A stretch of 64,000 nucleotides of DNA from assembly GCF_011745145.1 (NCBI RefSeq), contig NZ_CP050191.1, forward strand, positions 2,222,984 through 2,286,983, in the 5' to 3' direction. Source of the stretch: Mycobacterium sp. DL440. GTDB lineage: Bacteria; Actinomycetota; Actinomycetes; Mycobacteriales; Mycobacteriaceae. Positions 27,576 to 35,820 of the stretch are shown here, one piece after another. The notes beneath the pieces were generated by a model, which saw only the letters and a program-made list of their open reading frames with translations, did no database searches and was not told the origin of the DNA. The first letter of the stretch is position 1. Every line of letters begins with the position of its first letter. The translations under genes were made by a program, and so were the position numbers.

Positions 27576-28634
27576 GTGGGCAAACGTGCACGTCTGGACC
27601 GTCGCAGCAAGCGACACATCAAGGTTGATGATGCGGCCGAAGTCATCACCGGCCTTCACGCCTGGGCCGAGCGCGACCAGCGGCTTCTCAGTGAGGGTGG
27701 CCGCTGGATTGCGTCAGTGGCGGGTCTGATGGAAGAGCAGTGGACAGCCAGCCCGGTGGTGTTGCGGGTCGACGGCGAATTCGCCGGCGCCCTGATGAAC
27801 TCCAACACCGATGTGGAGTTGGCCCCTGACTGGCTGCAGCGGTTTCCGTTCAACGCGGTGGCCTACAGCCTTGCCGAACCGATCTCGTTGCACGATGGAC
27901 ACCGTTTGTGTCACTACAGCGGGATGATCGTCGCCGGGATCAACTCCACCCGAGTCGGCACGATGACACCGCGGGCGCAGGGCTCGCGGTCACAGGCCAT
28001 CACGTCGGAGGGATCTCAGTTTGCCCACTATCTCAATATTCCTGCCGCCCAAGGTGTGCGGTGTCTGTGGGTGTTCAAGGAGGACGGTGACCCCAGCCCG
28101 CAACTGCAGACGGTCAGCCTGCCGTTGCGCGGGCCTCTGGCCCGCCAAGGCGGCACCCTGGCCGGTCTCATCGACGCACAGATCACTTTGGCCCAAGATG
28201 CCGGGCGCTCCGGCGGATCAGAACTTCCCGTCCTGATCCCGCTGTCGCTGTCACTGTTGCTCTACACCGCCGCCGGCGATCCCGAAATTGATTGGCCACC
28301 AGCCGAGCAGATCAGCCGCATCCAGCAGATCCGCACTGCACAGATCGGGCATCTGGGGTGGCGTACCGGGGCGGCGCTGCGGCAGGCACGGAGTCAACCT
28401 GGGCGTGCCGGCGGCGATGCGCAGCCCGGTTTGGGTGGGTGGCGGTTGCCGACGCACATCCGAAAAGCGCACTGGCACAGGGTGCGCGTGGTTGAACGCG
28501 ACGAACACGGCCACACGGTCGGCCGGCGGGATGGTGTCGAAGGTATTGACTGGCATTACGAAGTGCGGTGGTATCCGCCGACACCGGTCAATGCGGCCAA
28601 AGGGGTGGGGCCGATGGTGCGCAATCTGGCCTGA
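27576..28634 (+). CDS. Hypothetical protein with AcrVA2-like C-terminal motif
   Basis: A GTG at 27576 preceded by an AGGA-type site gives 352 residues beginning VGKRARLDRRSKRHI. Central strands and helices have no known motif. The C-terminus LPTHIRKAHWHRVRVVERD ... VRWYPPTPVNA resembles the HWH...R...PP-x-x-VN signature. That signature occurs at the end of the widespread family that also includes the anti-CRISPR AcrVA2. The family members outside phages have no established role. The similarity is by eye only, so I do not assign anti-CRISPR activity. The gene sits upstream of, and converges on, the CBASS operon. Confidence 0.6.
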   Translation: MGKRARLDRRSKRHIKVDDAAEVITGLHAWAERDQRLLSEGGRWIASVAGLMEEQWTASPVVLRVDGEFAGALMNSNTDVELAPDWLQRFPFNAVAYSLAEPISLHDGHRLCHYSGMIVAGINSTRVGTMTPRAQGSRSQAITSEGSQFAHYLNIPAAQGVRCLWVFKEDGDPSPQLQTVSLPLRGPLARQGGTLAGLIDAQITLAQDAGRSGGSELPVLIPLSLSLLLYTAAGDPEIDWPPAEQISRIQQIRTAQIGHLGWRTGAALRQARSQPGRAGGDAQPGLGGWRLPTHIRKAHWHRVRVVERDEHGHTVGRRDGVEGIDWHYEVRWYPPTPVNAAKGVGPMVRNLA

Positions 28635-28921
28635 GTTGCCTAGGATGCACGGTCGGCACGGGGTATCGACGCCCTGTCCGGGTGCCGGCCCTCGGTGGCG
28701 AGAACGGCATGCCTAACCCATGAGATAGCGCAGCGAGAGAGTCGATGTCCACATGCGCCGGCCAGGACCCTGATCATGACACAAGGCAGTGAGGTAGCTG
28801 GTGCAGGGCCGCGGCACGCCCACCCGTCACGCCGGGTGTGGCGCGGGTAACACGCCAAGAGATCCATACTGTTGCCTTGAGCACACGCGGACAGAGCGAA
28901 ACCACCGTTGTGGCCGCATGT

Positions 28922-29341
28922 TTAGCTGGCTGTGGGTTCGCCGTGACCTCCTCCTTCCCACGTGCCGGTGACGAGCCAGAGTTCGTAGTACAAAAGCCAC
29001 TCGCTGGTCCAAGGGATGGTGGTGTGGGCTATGTACATATGCCCGTTCCACTGGCCGGGCATGTGCAGACATAGCTTGTCTCCGGGGAATGTGTGGGGCA
29101 ACTCAACAGCGCTCTGGTGCAGTTGCAGTTGTGGCCGCAGCACGAGCACCTCAGGTCGCTCGCCAAGCCGATAGCCGACTTTGACGGTGTAGGTGCGCGA
29201 CATCGCGGTGGGCTGAATGTCTGCGGTCATCACCAGGTTGACGCCACCTCGAAGTGTGACTCTCGCGTTGGGGAGAATGCTGCGGAGAGCAAAGGCCTGC
29301 TGGCTGATGCTCAGATGTCGCCTACCGCGGTGCACGGCCAT
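28922..29341 (-). CDS. CBASS-associated E2-like protein (short type II)
   Basis: The 139-residue protein shows the pattern of the short E2-like family found next to CD-NTases: YTVKVGYRLGERPEVLVLRP, then LPHTF, GDKLCLHMPGQW with the candidate catalytic Cys91, then a Trp-rich TIPWTSEWLLYYELWLVTG and TWEGGG. In type II-short CBASS this protein primes or conjugates the cyclase without a separate E1/JAB protein. I use the ATG at 29341, which overlaps the CD-NTase gene by 20 bases; the longer upstream frame is not convincing. It is the third gene of the operon. Confidence 0.8.
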   Translation of the reverse strand: MAVHRGRRHLSISQQAFALRSILPNARVTLRGGVNLVMTADIQPTAMSRTYTVKVGYRLGERPEVLVLRPQLQLHQSAVELPHTFPGDKLCLHMPGQWNGHMYIAHTTIPWTSEWLLYYELWLVTGTWEGGGHGEPTAS

Positions 29342-30473
29342 AGAATTGGTGGGCAGGTGATGGTCGGCCAGATCCGATTGTGAGAGCGCCCACGCCGGGC
29401 GCGACGGCGAGCCGGCCCGCTGCCCGGTGGTCGATCGTCGTCCGGGCCCAGTTCGCTGCGGATTTCGCCAGAATTCCGCGGTCCAACGTTGTACCAAGTC
29501 GATTCACGAGCACGTCGATACCGAGGCCCTGCGCGTCGTAGGCGCTGTGGAGGTCGTCTTGGATTTTCTCAAGCCAGCGGTTGAACTCGTGGCGGCGGTG
29601 GGCGGTATCGGGTTCATTCCATTTGTCGGCGAAGTTCTCCTTGGTCTGGGCCGGATTGAGAACCTGCCAACGCCCGCCGATCTTGCTGATGTAGTCGGGC
29701 ATGCCCTCGAGCACTTCGAGTATGGCCTGGCCGAGATCGTCTTGTCCGCGGTAGGCATGCGCCGCGAGCGTTGTGATCAGTATTGATGGTGGACGGTTGT
29801 CGACATCGTCGATGAAGTCGAGGTAGCAGTGCCATTTGAGCACCTGGACCAGGCGCTGCAGTGTGGAGCGCACGGCCCAGTTGGGGACATCGTCGACGTT
29901 GTTGGCGCGGGCGCTGGCAGCGATCTTGCGGCGCATCTCGTCGGACTGAGTACGGAACCAGATCGCGTAGTCCTTGGGATTGGCGTACTGCCAAGGTCGC
30001 AATTTGGTGTCTGTGAGCAGGATTGAGTTCTTTGAGCGCTGGAAGTCGGTGTCGACGACGGCCGGCAGTACGTCGAGGTGGAAGCCTTCGCCTGAGTATG
30101 ACAGTGTCCAGCAGCGGCGTTTCTCGCAGAAATTCTCGGGTGCGTCGGCGGCACCGGCCTTGTGGTCGTAGTACGCCTGGAGGAGGTCGCCCACCCGTTC
30201 CTTGAGTTCTGCTTGGGTGGTGTCTTCTTTGGAGGTGCTTTCGCGAAACACCAGATCGATGTCGTATTCGGCATCGCGGGGAGGCTGAATGGCGGTGCCG
30301 AGCAAGAAACTCCCTTGCGGATAGATCGCGCAGCTGTGGTCGCCGTTGGCGGCGAGGAACTCACCGACATCCCGATACCGGGCAATCACCACATCGCGCA
30401 GGTGAGGGGGAATGTCTAAGAGGTCGGCAGATCCGGACAGGAGAGCTGACAGGGGGTTGATAGCGCCAGTCAC
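29322..30473 (-). CDS. CD-NTase (CBASS cyclic-nucleotide synthase)
   Basis: The nucleotidyltransferase core reads IYPQGSFLLGTAIQP, then EYDIDLVF, giving the GS motif (54-55) and metal-binding D-x-D (71-73). A third acidic site is in the LDVLPAVVDTD strand. The frame is open to 30548, but that start would lie inside the upstream gene. The GTG at 30473 has AAGGA seven bases upstream and leaves a 10-base gap, so I choose it (383 residues). On phage infection it should make a cyclic di- or trinucleotide that activates the SAVED protein encoded upstream. The exact clade cannot be fixed by eye. Confidence 0.85.
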   Translation of the reverse strand: MTGAINPLSALLSGSADLLDIPPHLRDVVIARYRDVGEFLAANGDHSCAIYPQGSFLLGTAIQPPRDAEYDIDLVFRESTSKEDTTQAELKERVGDLLQAYYDHKAGAADAPENFCEKRRCWTLSYSGEGFHLDVLPAVVDTDFQRSKNSILLTDTKLRPWQYANPKDYAIWFRTQSDEMRRKIAASARANNVDDVPNWAVRSTLQRLVQVLKWHCYLDFIDDVDNRPPSILITTLAAHAYRGQDDLGQAILEVLEGMPDYISKIGGRWQVLNPAQTKENFADKWNEPDTAHRRHEFNRWLEKIQDDLHSAYDAQGLGIDVLVNRLGTTLDRGILAKSAANWARTTIDHRAAGRLAVAPGVGALTIGSGRPSPAHQFYGRAPR

Positions 30474-30483
30474 GATGTGGTCC

Positions 30484-31722
30484 TTACTGATTCGGATGGT
30501 CCGTCGATGTGGTGAATTGGTAAGTGTGATTTCCAGTTGCGCGGTCAAAAATGTGCAGCGCAGGGTGGGCTGCGCGCATCAGGTGACGGCCCATGCTCAC
30601 TGCCGCGACCGCGGGGACCGCGGGGAATGTGCGAATGGAACTGATGTTTTGATGATTGGCCTCGACGTGTGCGAGTAAGGCTCGCCAGGCGCGGCTGAAC
30701 GCCTCTAGCGACGGCTGGGTCTGGATGATGCCGGGTGCGGGGAGTGCCTCAATCGGTGAGAGCTCGTAGATGGTGAAGGTGTGGTCGATTTCAGGCGGAA
30801 GTCGGGTGAGATCTACTGATCCGGACACCGATACGAGCAGGGCGACGTTGCTGTGGTTGGTTCCCTGCCGAAGTTGGGTGAAGCTGAATCCGACGTCGGG
30901 TCCGTCGGGGGTCCAACCCCAGCCCTCATCGCCGTCGCGTTGTTTCGGGTACAGGTCGGTGGGTACTGTGTCGTCCAGCATCGTTCCCAGCAGGATCAGA
31001 ACTGGAATTCGGGCCAGCGGAAATACCGACACGTGAGTGACGGAACCTTTGGCGACCAAGGTGCGCAGGCGCCCGAGTCGCTCCTGCAGGTGGGCTCGTG
31101 CCGATGCCCAGTAAAGCGGGGTGCCTTCCTGTTCACCCGGTACTGCGCGGAGGTCGACTTCGTAGTCGTCAAGCCCACTTAAAGTCCAGTCCGGGAACCG
31201 TTCTCGGGTGAACAGCGCGCCACGCACCCGGGCTTGCGTCAAATCGACGGGCTGGTCATGGATGCTGCCTACGACTCTCAAGACCGTCGTTGAGCGCTCG
31301 CGCCCCATCGCGGTAAGCGCTCGGATCCGGCCTTCATGATCGCGCTTCATCGCGCGCAGCGTGTTCTGGTCGTACTTGTCCCACAACGACTTGTCGTCGA
31401 CGACCTTGTGCTGGTCGTAGCACAGCAACATGATGTTGTCGGCCTCGTTGCGCAACGCAGGATCGAGGTCTGCCGATCCTCGCGGTGAGCCCGGTGCGGT
31501 AGACCATCCGACGATGTGCGCCAGCTGACCGACCATCACATCATCACCAGTCGTTTCGTCGCTGGCGAGGTACTTGTTGCAGATGGTGCATCGGCCGCCA
31601 GCAGCGATCCACACGCGTCGCGCCGTGCGTTCTGTCACGGTTCGTGTCTCCCCATTCGGGCCCAAAACCTTGTTAGAGGCGATCGCGTCGTCGACCCGCT
31701 GCACCGTCGATGTCGGTCCCAC
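30484..31722 (-). CDS. cap5: Cap5-like HNH endonuclease-SAVED effector
   Basis: The 412-residue protein has an N-terminal HNH nuclease: RCTICNKYL (Cys45, Cys48), QLAHIVGW (His69), DNIMLLCYDQHKVVD (Asn96, Cys101, His105). A SAVED domain follows from about residue 160 to the end (DYEVDLRAV, VSVFPLARIPVLILLG, ALLVSVSGSVD). In CBASS, Cap5 binds the cyclic nucleotide through SAVED and then degrades DNA without specificity, killing the infected cell. It is the first gene of the three-gene CBASS operon. All zinc and catalytic residues I expect are present. Confidence 0.88.
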   Translation of the reverse strand: MGPTSTVQRVDDAIASNKVLGPNGETRTVTERTARRVWIAAGGRCTICNKYLASDETTGDDVMVGQLAHIVGWSTAPGSPRGSADLDPALRNEADNIMLLCYDQHKVVDDKSLWDKYDQNTLRAMKRDHEGRIRALTAMGRERSTTVLRVVGSIHDQPVDLTQARVRGALFTRERFPDWTLSGLDDYEVDLRAVPGEQEGTPLYWASARAHLQERLGRLRTLVAKGSVTHVSVFPLARIPVLILLGTMLDDTVPTDLYPKQRDGDEGWGWTPDGPDVGFSFTQLRQGTNHSNVALLVSVSGSVDLTRLPPEIDHTFTIYELSPIEALPAPGIIQTQPSLEAFSRAWRALLAHVEANHQNISSIRTFPAVPAVAAVSMGRHLMRAAHPALHIFDRATGNHTYQFTTSTDHPNQ

Positions 31723-31727
31723 CGCGA

Positions 31728-31925
31728 TCAGCCCTTCTCAGTGACTGTGGTCTTGGGATGCTTGGCGGCATCCTCGGCGGTGACGTATCGCCCGTCAACG
31801 GCACTGCGATGGCGGATGCCCGAGCCACCGTTCGATGCCGACGATTCGTGGATCGATGTGTTTGGGTGTCGGGCGGCTGCGGCCTTGCCGATGTAGCGGC
31901 CGGAAATTGCACTGCGGTAGGGCAT
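31728..31925 (-). CDS. Small two-repeat protein (RSAI-GRY motif) upstream of CBASS
   Basis: From the ATG at 31925 (GGGGAGA upstream) the product is 65 residues. It holds two copies of one unit: YRSAISGRYIGKAAAARHP and HRSAVDGRYVTAEDAAKHP. Such short proteins with the RSA-x-x-GRY motif are common and uncharacterised in actinobacteria. The stop lies five bases before the Cap5 start, so it is probably co-transcribed with the CBASS genes. Function is unknown. Confidence 0.6.
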   Translation of the reverse strand: MPYRSAISGRYIGKAAAARHPNTSIHESSASNGGSGIRHRSAVDGRYVTAEDAAKHPKTTVTEKG

Positions 31926-32027
31926 GGGAGTCTCCCCAGTGTGGATCGGAGGGTCTCTTGTGGACCCTGTCACCTGGGTGTGACGTCACATCTGCGACGT
32001 TGTCCGGTCGCCGGGCATTTGGCCTGT

Positions 32028-32247
32028 TCAGGCGCTACAGTCGCGGCATACAGCGCTGCCTTCAGCGAAGCGCGCGGGGTGAAGTACACAGAAGCACTCC
32101 GTGCACGTTTTGTCCTTGGCGGCTCGGGCGACGTCGCAGCCACAATGACCGTGGGTGCACCGAGGTTCTCTGCATCGGGGACAACGCTCACCGATGGTGA
32201 AAGAGTCCGCGCACGTTTCGCATGTCCACCATCCTGCTGGCCCCTTG
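32028..32247 (-). pseudogene. Out-of-frame zinc-ribbon tail of the ImmA/IrrE gene
   Basis: In the frame shifted relative to the upstream protease gene, the sequence reads WWTCETCADSFTIGERCPRC, then CTHGHCGCD and CTECFCVLHP, ending CRDCSA. This Cys/His-rich array is too regular to be a shadow and looks like the treble-clef/ribbon tail found in longer actinobacterial ImmA/IrrE proteins. Removing one G from the GGGG run near 32250 would join it to the protease frame. The tail therefore appears disconnected by a single-base indel. Confidence 0.65.
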
Positions 32248-33063
32248 GACCGTAAACGGCCGAGGCAGCGCGAGCGGCTTCCATGCTGCGTGATCGGTGA
32301 CAAGAACAGCAACCAGATAGCGCTCGTCGAACCATCGAGCCTGGCCGTAGAGCGATTCGCTGGTTGCGCCGTTGCGATAGCGGATGAACGTCTCGTCGCG
32401 GCTAGCTCCAACACCAGGGTTTCGCAGGGCGGCCTCGATGAGCGGAGTTGCGGACTGATCGGACTTCTTGGCTGGGGGAATGAAGCTCCTAGCTGCCGCG
32501 AACAGCACCACACCCGAGTTGTCGAGGAGGACAACGATGCCGGAGCCTATTAGATGCCGGGCAGCCCACACGCAGCACGCTTCGCGCGAAGCCGATGAGT
32601 GCAGGTTGTACAGATCGGCGACATCTTGGGCCGTGGGCCCGCGTGGACTGATTTGGTTGGCTAACTCGTCGTCGGGCAACAAGACCGCGGCGGCGAACGC
32701 GTCGCAAGCTTGCTCTTCGAAAACATCGGGATCGCTGAAGTTGAACATGACGTTGCCCAGGTCGATATCGGTCTGCTGAAGGTGGTGCCCGAGTTCATGC
32801 AGAACGGTGAAACGACGTCGTGCGGTCGATAGCGACCGGGTGACGACCAGTGTCGGCGGACTCGGGTGGTAACTGCCGGCAACCGAACAGCCCACATCGG
32901 TGCTTGTCTCTTGGACCATAGAGATAGACAGGTCGCGCCAAAGCTGGAGTTCTCCAATGGGATCGTGGCGCAGTCGCAGAAGAGAGCCTGGGTGGTCGCG
33001 CTCAACGGCAGCCTTCATCAGTTCGGCCTGTCGTTGTGCCTCAGTCGTGTACATCCCGCGCAT
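32188..33063 (-). CDS. ImmA/IrrE-family metallopeptidase, frameshifted near its 3' end
   Basis: The 291-residue frame has the zinc protease motif HELGHH (89-94) and a downstream Glu in FEEQACDAFAAAVLLP, the standard ImmA/IrrE core. Family members cleave repressors or antitoxins encoded next door. The start ATG overlaps the stop of the XRE-like gene by one base. Near codon 272 the frame leaves the expected path: an out-of-frame zinc ribbon follows to 32028, so the intact ancestor was about 345 residues. The protease domain itself is complete and might still work. Sequencing error or programmed frameshift are alternatives to mutation. Confidence 0.78.
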   Translation of the reverse strand: MRGMYTTEAQRQAELMKAAVERDHPGSLLRLRHDPIGELQLWRDLSISMVQETSTDVGCSVAGSYHPSPPTLVVTRSLSTARRRFTVLHELGHHLQQTDIDLGNVMFNFSDPDVFEEQACDAFAAAVLLPDDELANQISPRGPTAQDVADLYNLHSSASREACCVWAARHLIGSGIVVLLDNSGVVLFAAARSFIPPAKKSDQSATPLIEAALRNPGVGASRDETFIRYRNGATSESLYGQARWFDERYLVAVLVTDHAAWKPLALPRPFTVQGASRMVDMRNVRGLFHHR

Positions 33064-34028
33064 TACGGCATCCTCCGGTTGCCCCGGGAAGCGAGGAACT
33101 GGGCGAGGCGGGCATGCCAGTCCGGTTCCTGCCCACCGGTCTGTCGTGCAGCAAGGGCGAACATCTCATAGCTCATCTCTAACCGCGCATCAGCTTCGTC
33201 AACACCACTGCTGTCCGCGCGTTCGCGCCACACGGGACGCCATCGCGGATGCGCTACCTCGCGCACAAAGCGTGGGGGCAGAGGCTGGACTGTTTGCCTG
33301 ACCTGTGTGACGTCGAAGCCAGTGGTGTCGGCGACGGCCAACGCAATCGCCGGCGTGACGGGCCGTTTTCCCTTGAGCAGTCGCATGACATCAGCCTGGG
33401 TAAGGCCGAGCGGACGGAGCGCCTCAACAAGCACGCTGAGGTCAAGCTCCTTGCCCAGCAACGCCGCCAGCGTTGGCCTGTTTGCTGGGCTTGACTCGGA
33501 GGCTACGGGCAGGGCCGGACTTGAGCGAAGTGCGGCAAGGTCATCTTCAATTTCGGCTCTGAACTGTGTGGCTGTGTTGAACGGGTTTTCAAGCGCGCGG
33601 CCGTGACGCATGCCGTCCCGCGACAACTTGTCGATCCGCTCGGGATCTAGCAGCGACTGCAAAATCTCCTCGCTGAGTTCGTCGATGATTTCATCGAACA
33701 CCCGCATCGGCAGGGTGGTGCGCAGACCTACCCATAAGGTCGCATCACAGCCGAACGCCGACAGCCCTGGATCCAAAACTAGGCAATCACTGTCTTCACC
33801 TTCGGGATCAATGGTCAGGGGGATGACATCGATGTCTGTCTGGTCAAACTTGACCACAAGCGCGAGCACGCTGACGTCGTCCCACGACGCTCGCCATATC
33901 TGGCCGGGCGCGATTGTGTGATCGTGAGTATTACCGAATCGGTCGCGCCGACCAGCGGGCGATATGCGCGGGTTAGCGGCGCTACGTGCCAGTTCAAGGT
34001 GGCCGAGCGGTGTCGCACGCTCAATCAT
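33063..34028 (-). CDS. XRE-like HTH protein, probable ImmA/IrrE partner
   Basis: I start at the ATG at 34028; an earlier ATG four codons up is possible. Residues 40-110 have a beta-rich APGQIWRASWDDVSVLALVVKF ... DATLWVGLRTTLPM stretch that by eye resembles a PemK/MazF-type barrel. Residues 200-245 form an XRE-type helix-turn-helix (LGLTQADVMRLLKGKRPVTPAIALAVADTTG). The last 70 residues are helical. It is the natural substrate or repressor partner for the protease gene that follows with a one-base overlap. A sigma-like gene precedes it by 59 bases. Confidence 0.68.
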   Translation of the reverse strand: MIERATPLGHLELARSAANPRISPAGRRDRFGNTHDHTIAPGQIWRASWDDVSVLALVVKFDQTDIDVIPLTIDPEGEDSDCLVLDPGLSAFGCDATLWVGLRTTLPMRVFDEIIDELSEEILQSLLDPERIDKLSRDGMRHGRALENPFNTATQFRAEIEDDLAALRSSPALPVASESSPANRPTLAALLGKELDLSVLVEALRPLGLTQADVMRLLKGKRPVTPAIALAVADTTGFDVTQVRQTVQPLPPRFVREVAHPRWRPVWRERADSSGVDEADARLEMSYEMFALAARQTGGQEPDWHARLAQFLASRGNRRMP

Positions 34029-34087
34029 CTTTCTTTCCAATCCGTTCGAGAGGGCCGCGGGAGCTGCTCTGCTTCAAGTTTGACGAC

Positions 34088-35062
34088 CTAATCGTCATGT
34101 TGTCCGTTTTCGAGCGGAACGCCTCCGCATAGAGCGATGACTTCGCGGGCGATTTCCTCAGCATCGTCACCGGTTCCTGCAAGTTCGCGGATCTTGCGCT
34201 TCAAGGCGGTAGCGAAGGCTGCCGACTGGCTGCGTCCCTTGCCCAACTTGAGTCGGACGGCCGAGCTGTCGCCAAGCAGCGGTAAGACCGCTCGTTCGGT
34301 TGCCGTCAGATGACCGGCGATTTCAGCAGCAGCCGTTGCGATGTCGAGGGCAATTTCCTCGGCGATGAGGTTGCCCTCGGGGCCGGCTTCTCGGGCGGGC
34401 ACACTGACCGGATGCCGTTCGTCGTCGATGGAGCCCACTGACGGATCCAGGGCGGCTGCGAACCGATTTGCGAACACGAATACCAACTCAGCGATCTCCA
34501 AACTTCCCTCAGCACGTTCAAACACCGCGCGCAGAATGCCCACCAGGGATGCCCGGTCGGCAATCGGGGCGCGCCTCGTGTCGCTGCTCCACTTGGGAAC
34601 ACCGACCCCAGGGACACTCCACGCCGCCACGACCAGATCGCGAACATTTCCACCCCAGGGCTGGGCAGCGGTGCCTGCCAGTCGCCAACGGCCCGCGCCT
34701 ATCTCGCTGGCATCTACACGTTCAAACAGTGCGGCTGTATCCAACACCTTCTCGATGGTCCGACGGAGTGGACCAGTTCCCGTCGCCCTGGCGCGGTCAA
34801 TCAACCAGTTCTTGATTGAGCGCCGGAGGAGCTTTCCCATCGATGTGTCGTTCGTTGCTTGAGCAAGAAGCGAAGTGGTGAGCGGCTTTATCCGATCAAC
34901 GAGGAAATCTTGAGTCATGTCGTCAAGTTCGTGGCTTGACAGGGAAGGGAAACGTCGAAGCTCCTGACCCATCAATTTCGCGACCAAACTAAGACCCTGT
35001 TCACCGAGATAACCGAGTTCGCACAGCTCCAACAATGGTGAGATGGCGTCGCCTCCTTGCAC
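34088..35062 (-). CDS. Sigma-factor-like protein
   Basis: The 324-residue protein shows, near residues 40-95, LSSHELDDMTQDFLVDRI ... LRRSIKNWLIDRAR. This matches sigma region 2 logic (acidic helix, then a basic helix with a WLIDR signature). Near the C-terminus, LTATERAVLPLLGDSSAVRLKLGKGRSQSAAFATALKRKI is like region 4 helix-turn-helix. A 110-residue insert separates them. It is the first gene of an operon with the XRE-like and ImmA/IrrE genes. I infer a stress- or infection-triggered transcription switch, held in check by the XRE protein and released by proteolysis. Confidence 0.55.
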   Translation of the reverse strand: MQGGDAISPLLELCELGYLGEQGLSLVAKLMGQELRRFPSLSSHELDDMTQDFLVDRIKPLTTSLLAQATNDTSMGKLLRRSIKNWLIDRARATGTGPLRRTIEKVLDTAALFERVDASEIGAGRWRLAGTAAQPWGGNVRDLVVAAWSVPGVGVPKWSSDTRRAPIADRASLVGILRAVFERAEGSLEIAELVFVFANRFAAALDPSVGSIDDERHPVSVPAREAGPEGNLIAEEIALDIATAAAEIAGHLTATERAVLPLLGDSSAVRLKLGKGRSQSAAFATALKRKIRELAGTGDDAEEIAREVIALCGGVPLENGQHDD

Positions 35063-35529
35063 CTGGTATCAACTCCACATTCTTAGCACCCTGTGCCTGA
35101 TGCAACTGGTGTTCTGGCCATGATCAGACGCCGCCACCGGCGAAAGCCCATACCGATCTCGGAGTATCGCTGGTACCGCACGAGCCTCATCAAGGCTCAG
35201 GATTACCAACGACACCGATGCCGCCGCCGAGGTCCGCCCCGTCTAGCCCAATTCGGTTGAGCGAGTGCGCATCAAGGGCGGTCGCAAGGAGTTGCTATTC
35301 GTCTGCGCCCAGGCTGGCGATCGGGGCAAGCAGGTTGTTCAGGTTGTGCGAGAACAGGTTGTCGGCTCCGGTCGAAAAGTGAGCAGGTAGTTCCGGGGTG
35401 GGTTCTAGTCAACGTCGCAACACCGACGGACCCAGTGAGGCTAGCAGGACGGCGAATAGATCGGCGGGACAACGGTCTTGCAGGACCATGCGGGGACGGT
35501 TGTTGAGTTCCTCCTCGACCGCCACCGAA
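35063..35529. other. Non-coding or decayed stretch
   Basis: About 470 bases between the sigma-like gene and a dihydroxy-acid dehydratase fragment. Short open frames change every 50-100 bases. No intact gene or repeat is visible; it looks like recombination debris. Confidence 0.35.
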
Positions 35530-35690
35530 CGGGTGGTCAACATCGTCGATGCCTTCGAGGCCGTCGGTGCCTGCGCCCGCGGGTTGATGACGCGCACCGA
35601 TGTCGACGCGATCGAACGTGCGATCTGCCCGGGAGCCGGTGCGTGCGCGGGAATGTTCACCGCCAACACCATGGCGTGTGCAGCCGAGGA
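35530..35690 (+). pseudogene. ilvD: Fragment of dihydroxy-acid dehydratase
   Basis: The plus strand encodes [15 protein letters not shown], then [20 protein letters not shown] and NTMACAAE. This is the highly conserved CPGAGACGGMYTANTM region of IlvD-type dehydratases, which holds an iron-sulfur ligand Cys. Only about 50 residues of a 550-residue enzyme are present, without start or continuation, so it is a relic. The core gene was not seen elsewhere in the window. Confidence 0.7.
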
Positions 35691-35820
35691 AGTCGATACG
35701 CATGGCCCTCCCACCCTCGTCGGGGGAAGGAACCATCAGCCAAATGGCGGTTCAGACTTGGGAGTAACGCGGGCACTGTCCATTAGCCGGGGGCCGCGCG
35801 GCTTTGGGTTTGCGCTGCTT

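Noticed and set aside
29342..29497. Longer N-terminus for the E2-like protein
   Set aside because: The extension lies entirely inside the CD-NTase gene in another frame and has Arg/Pro-rich composition.
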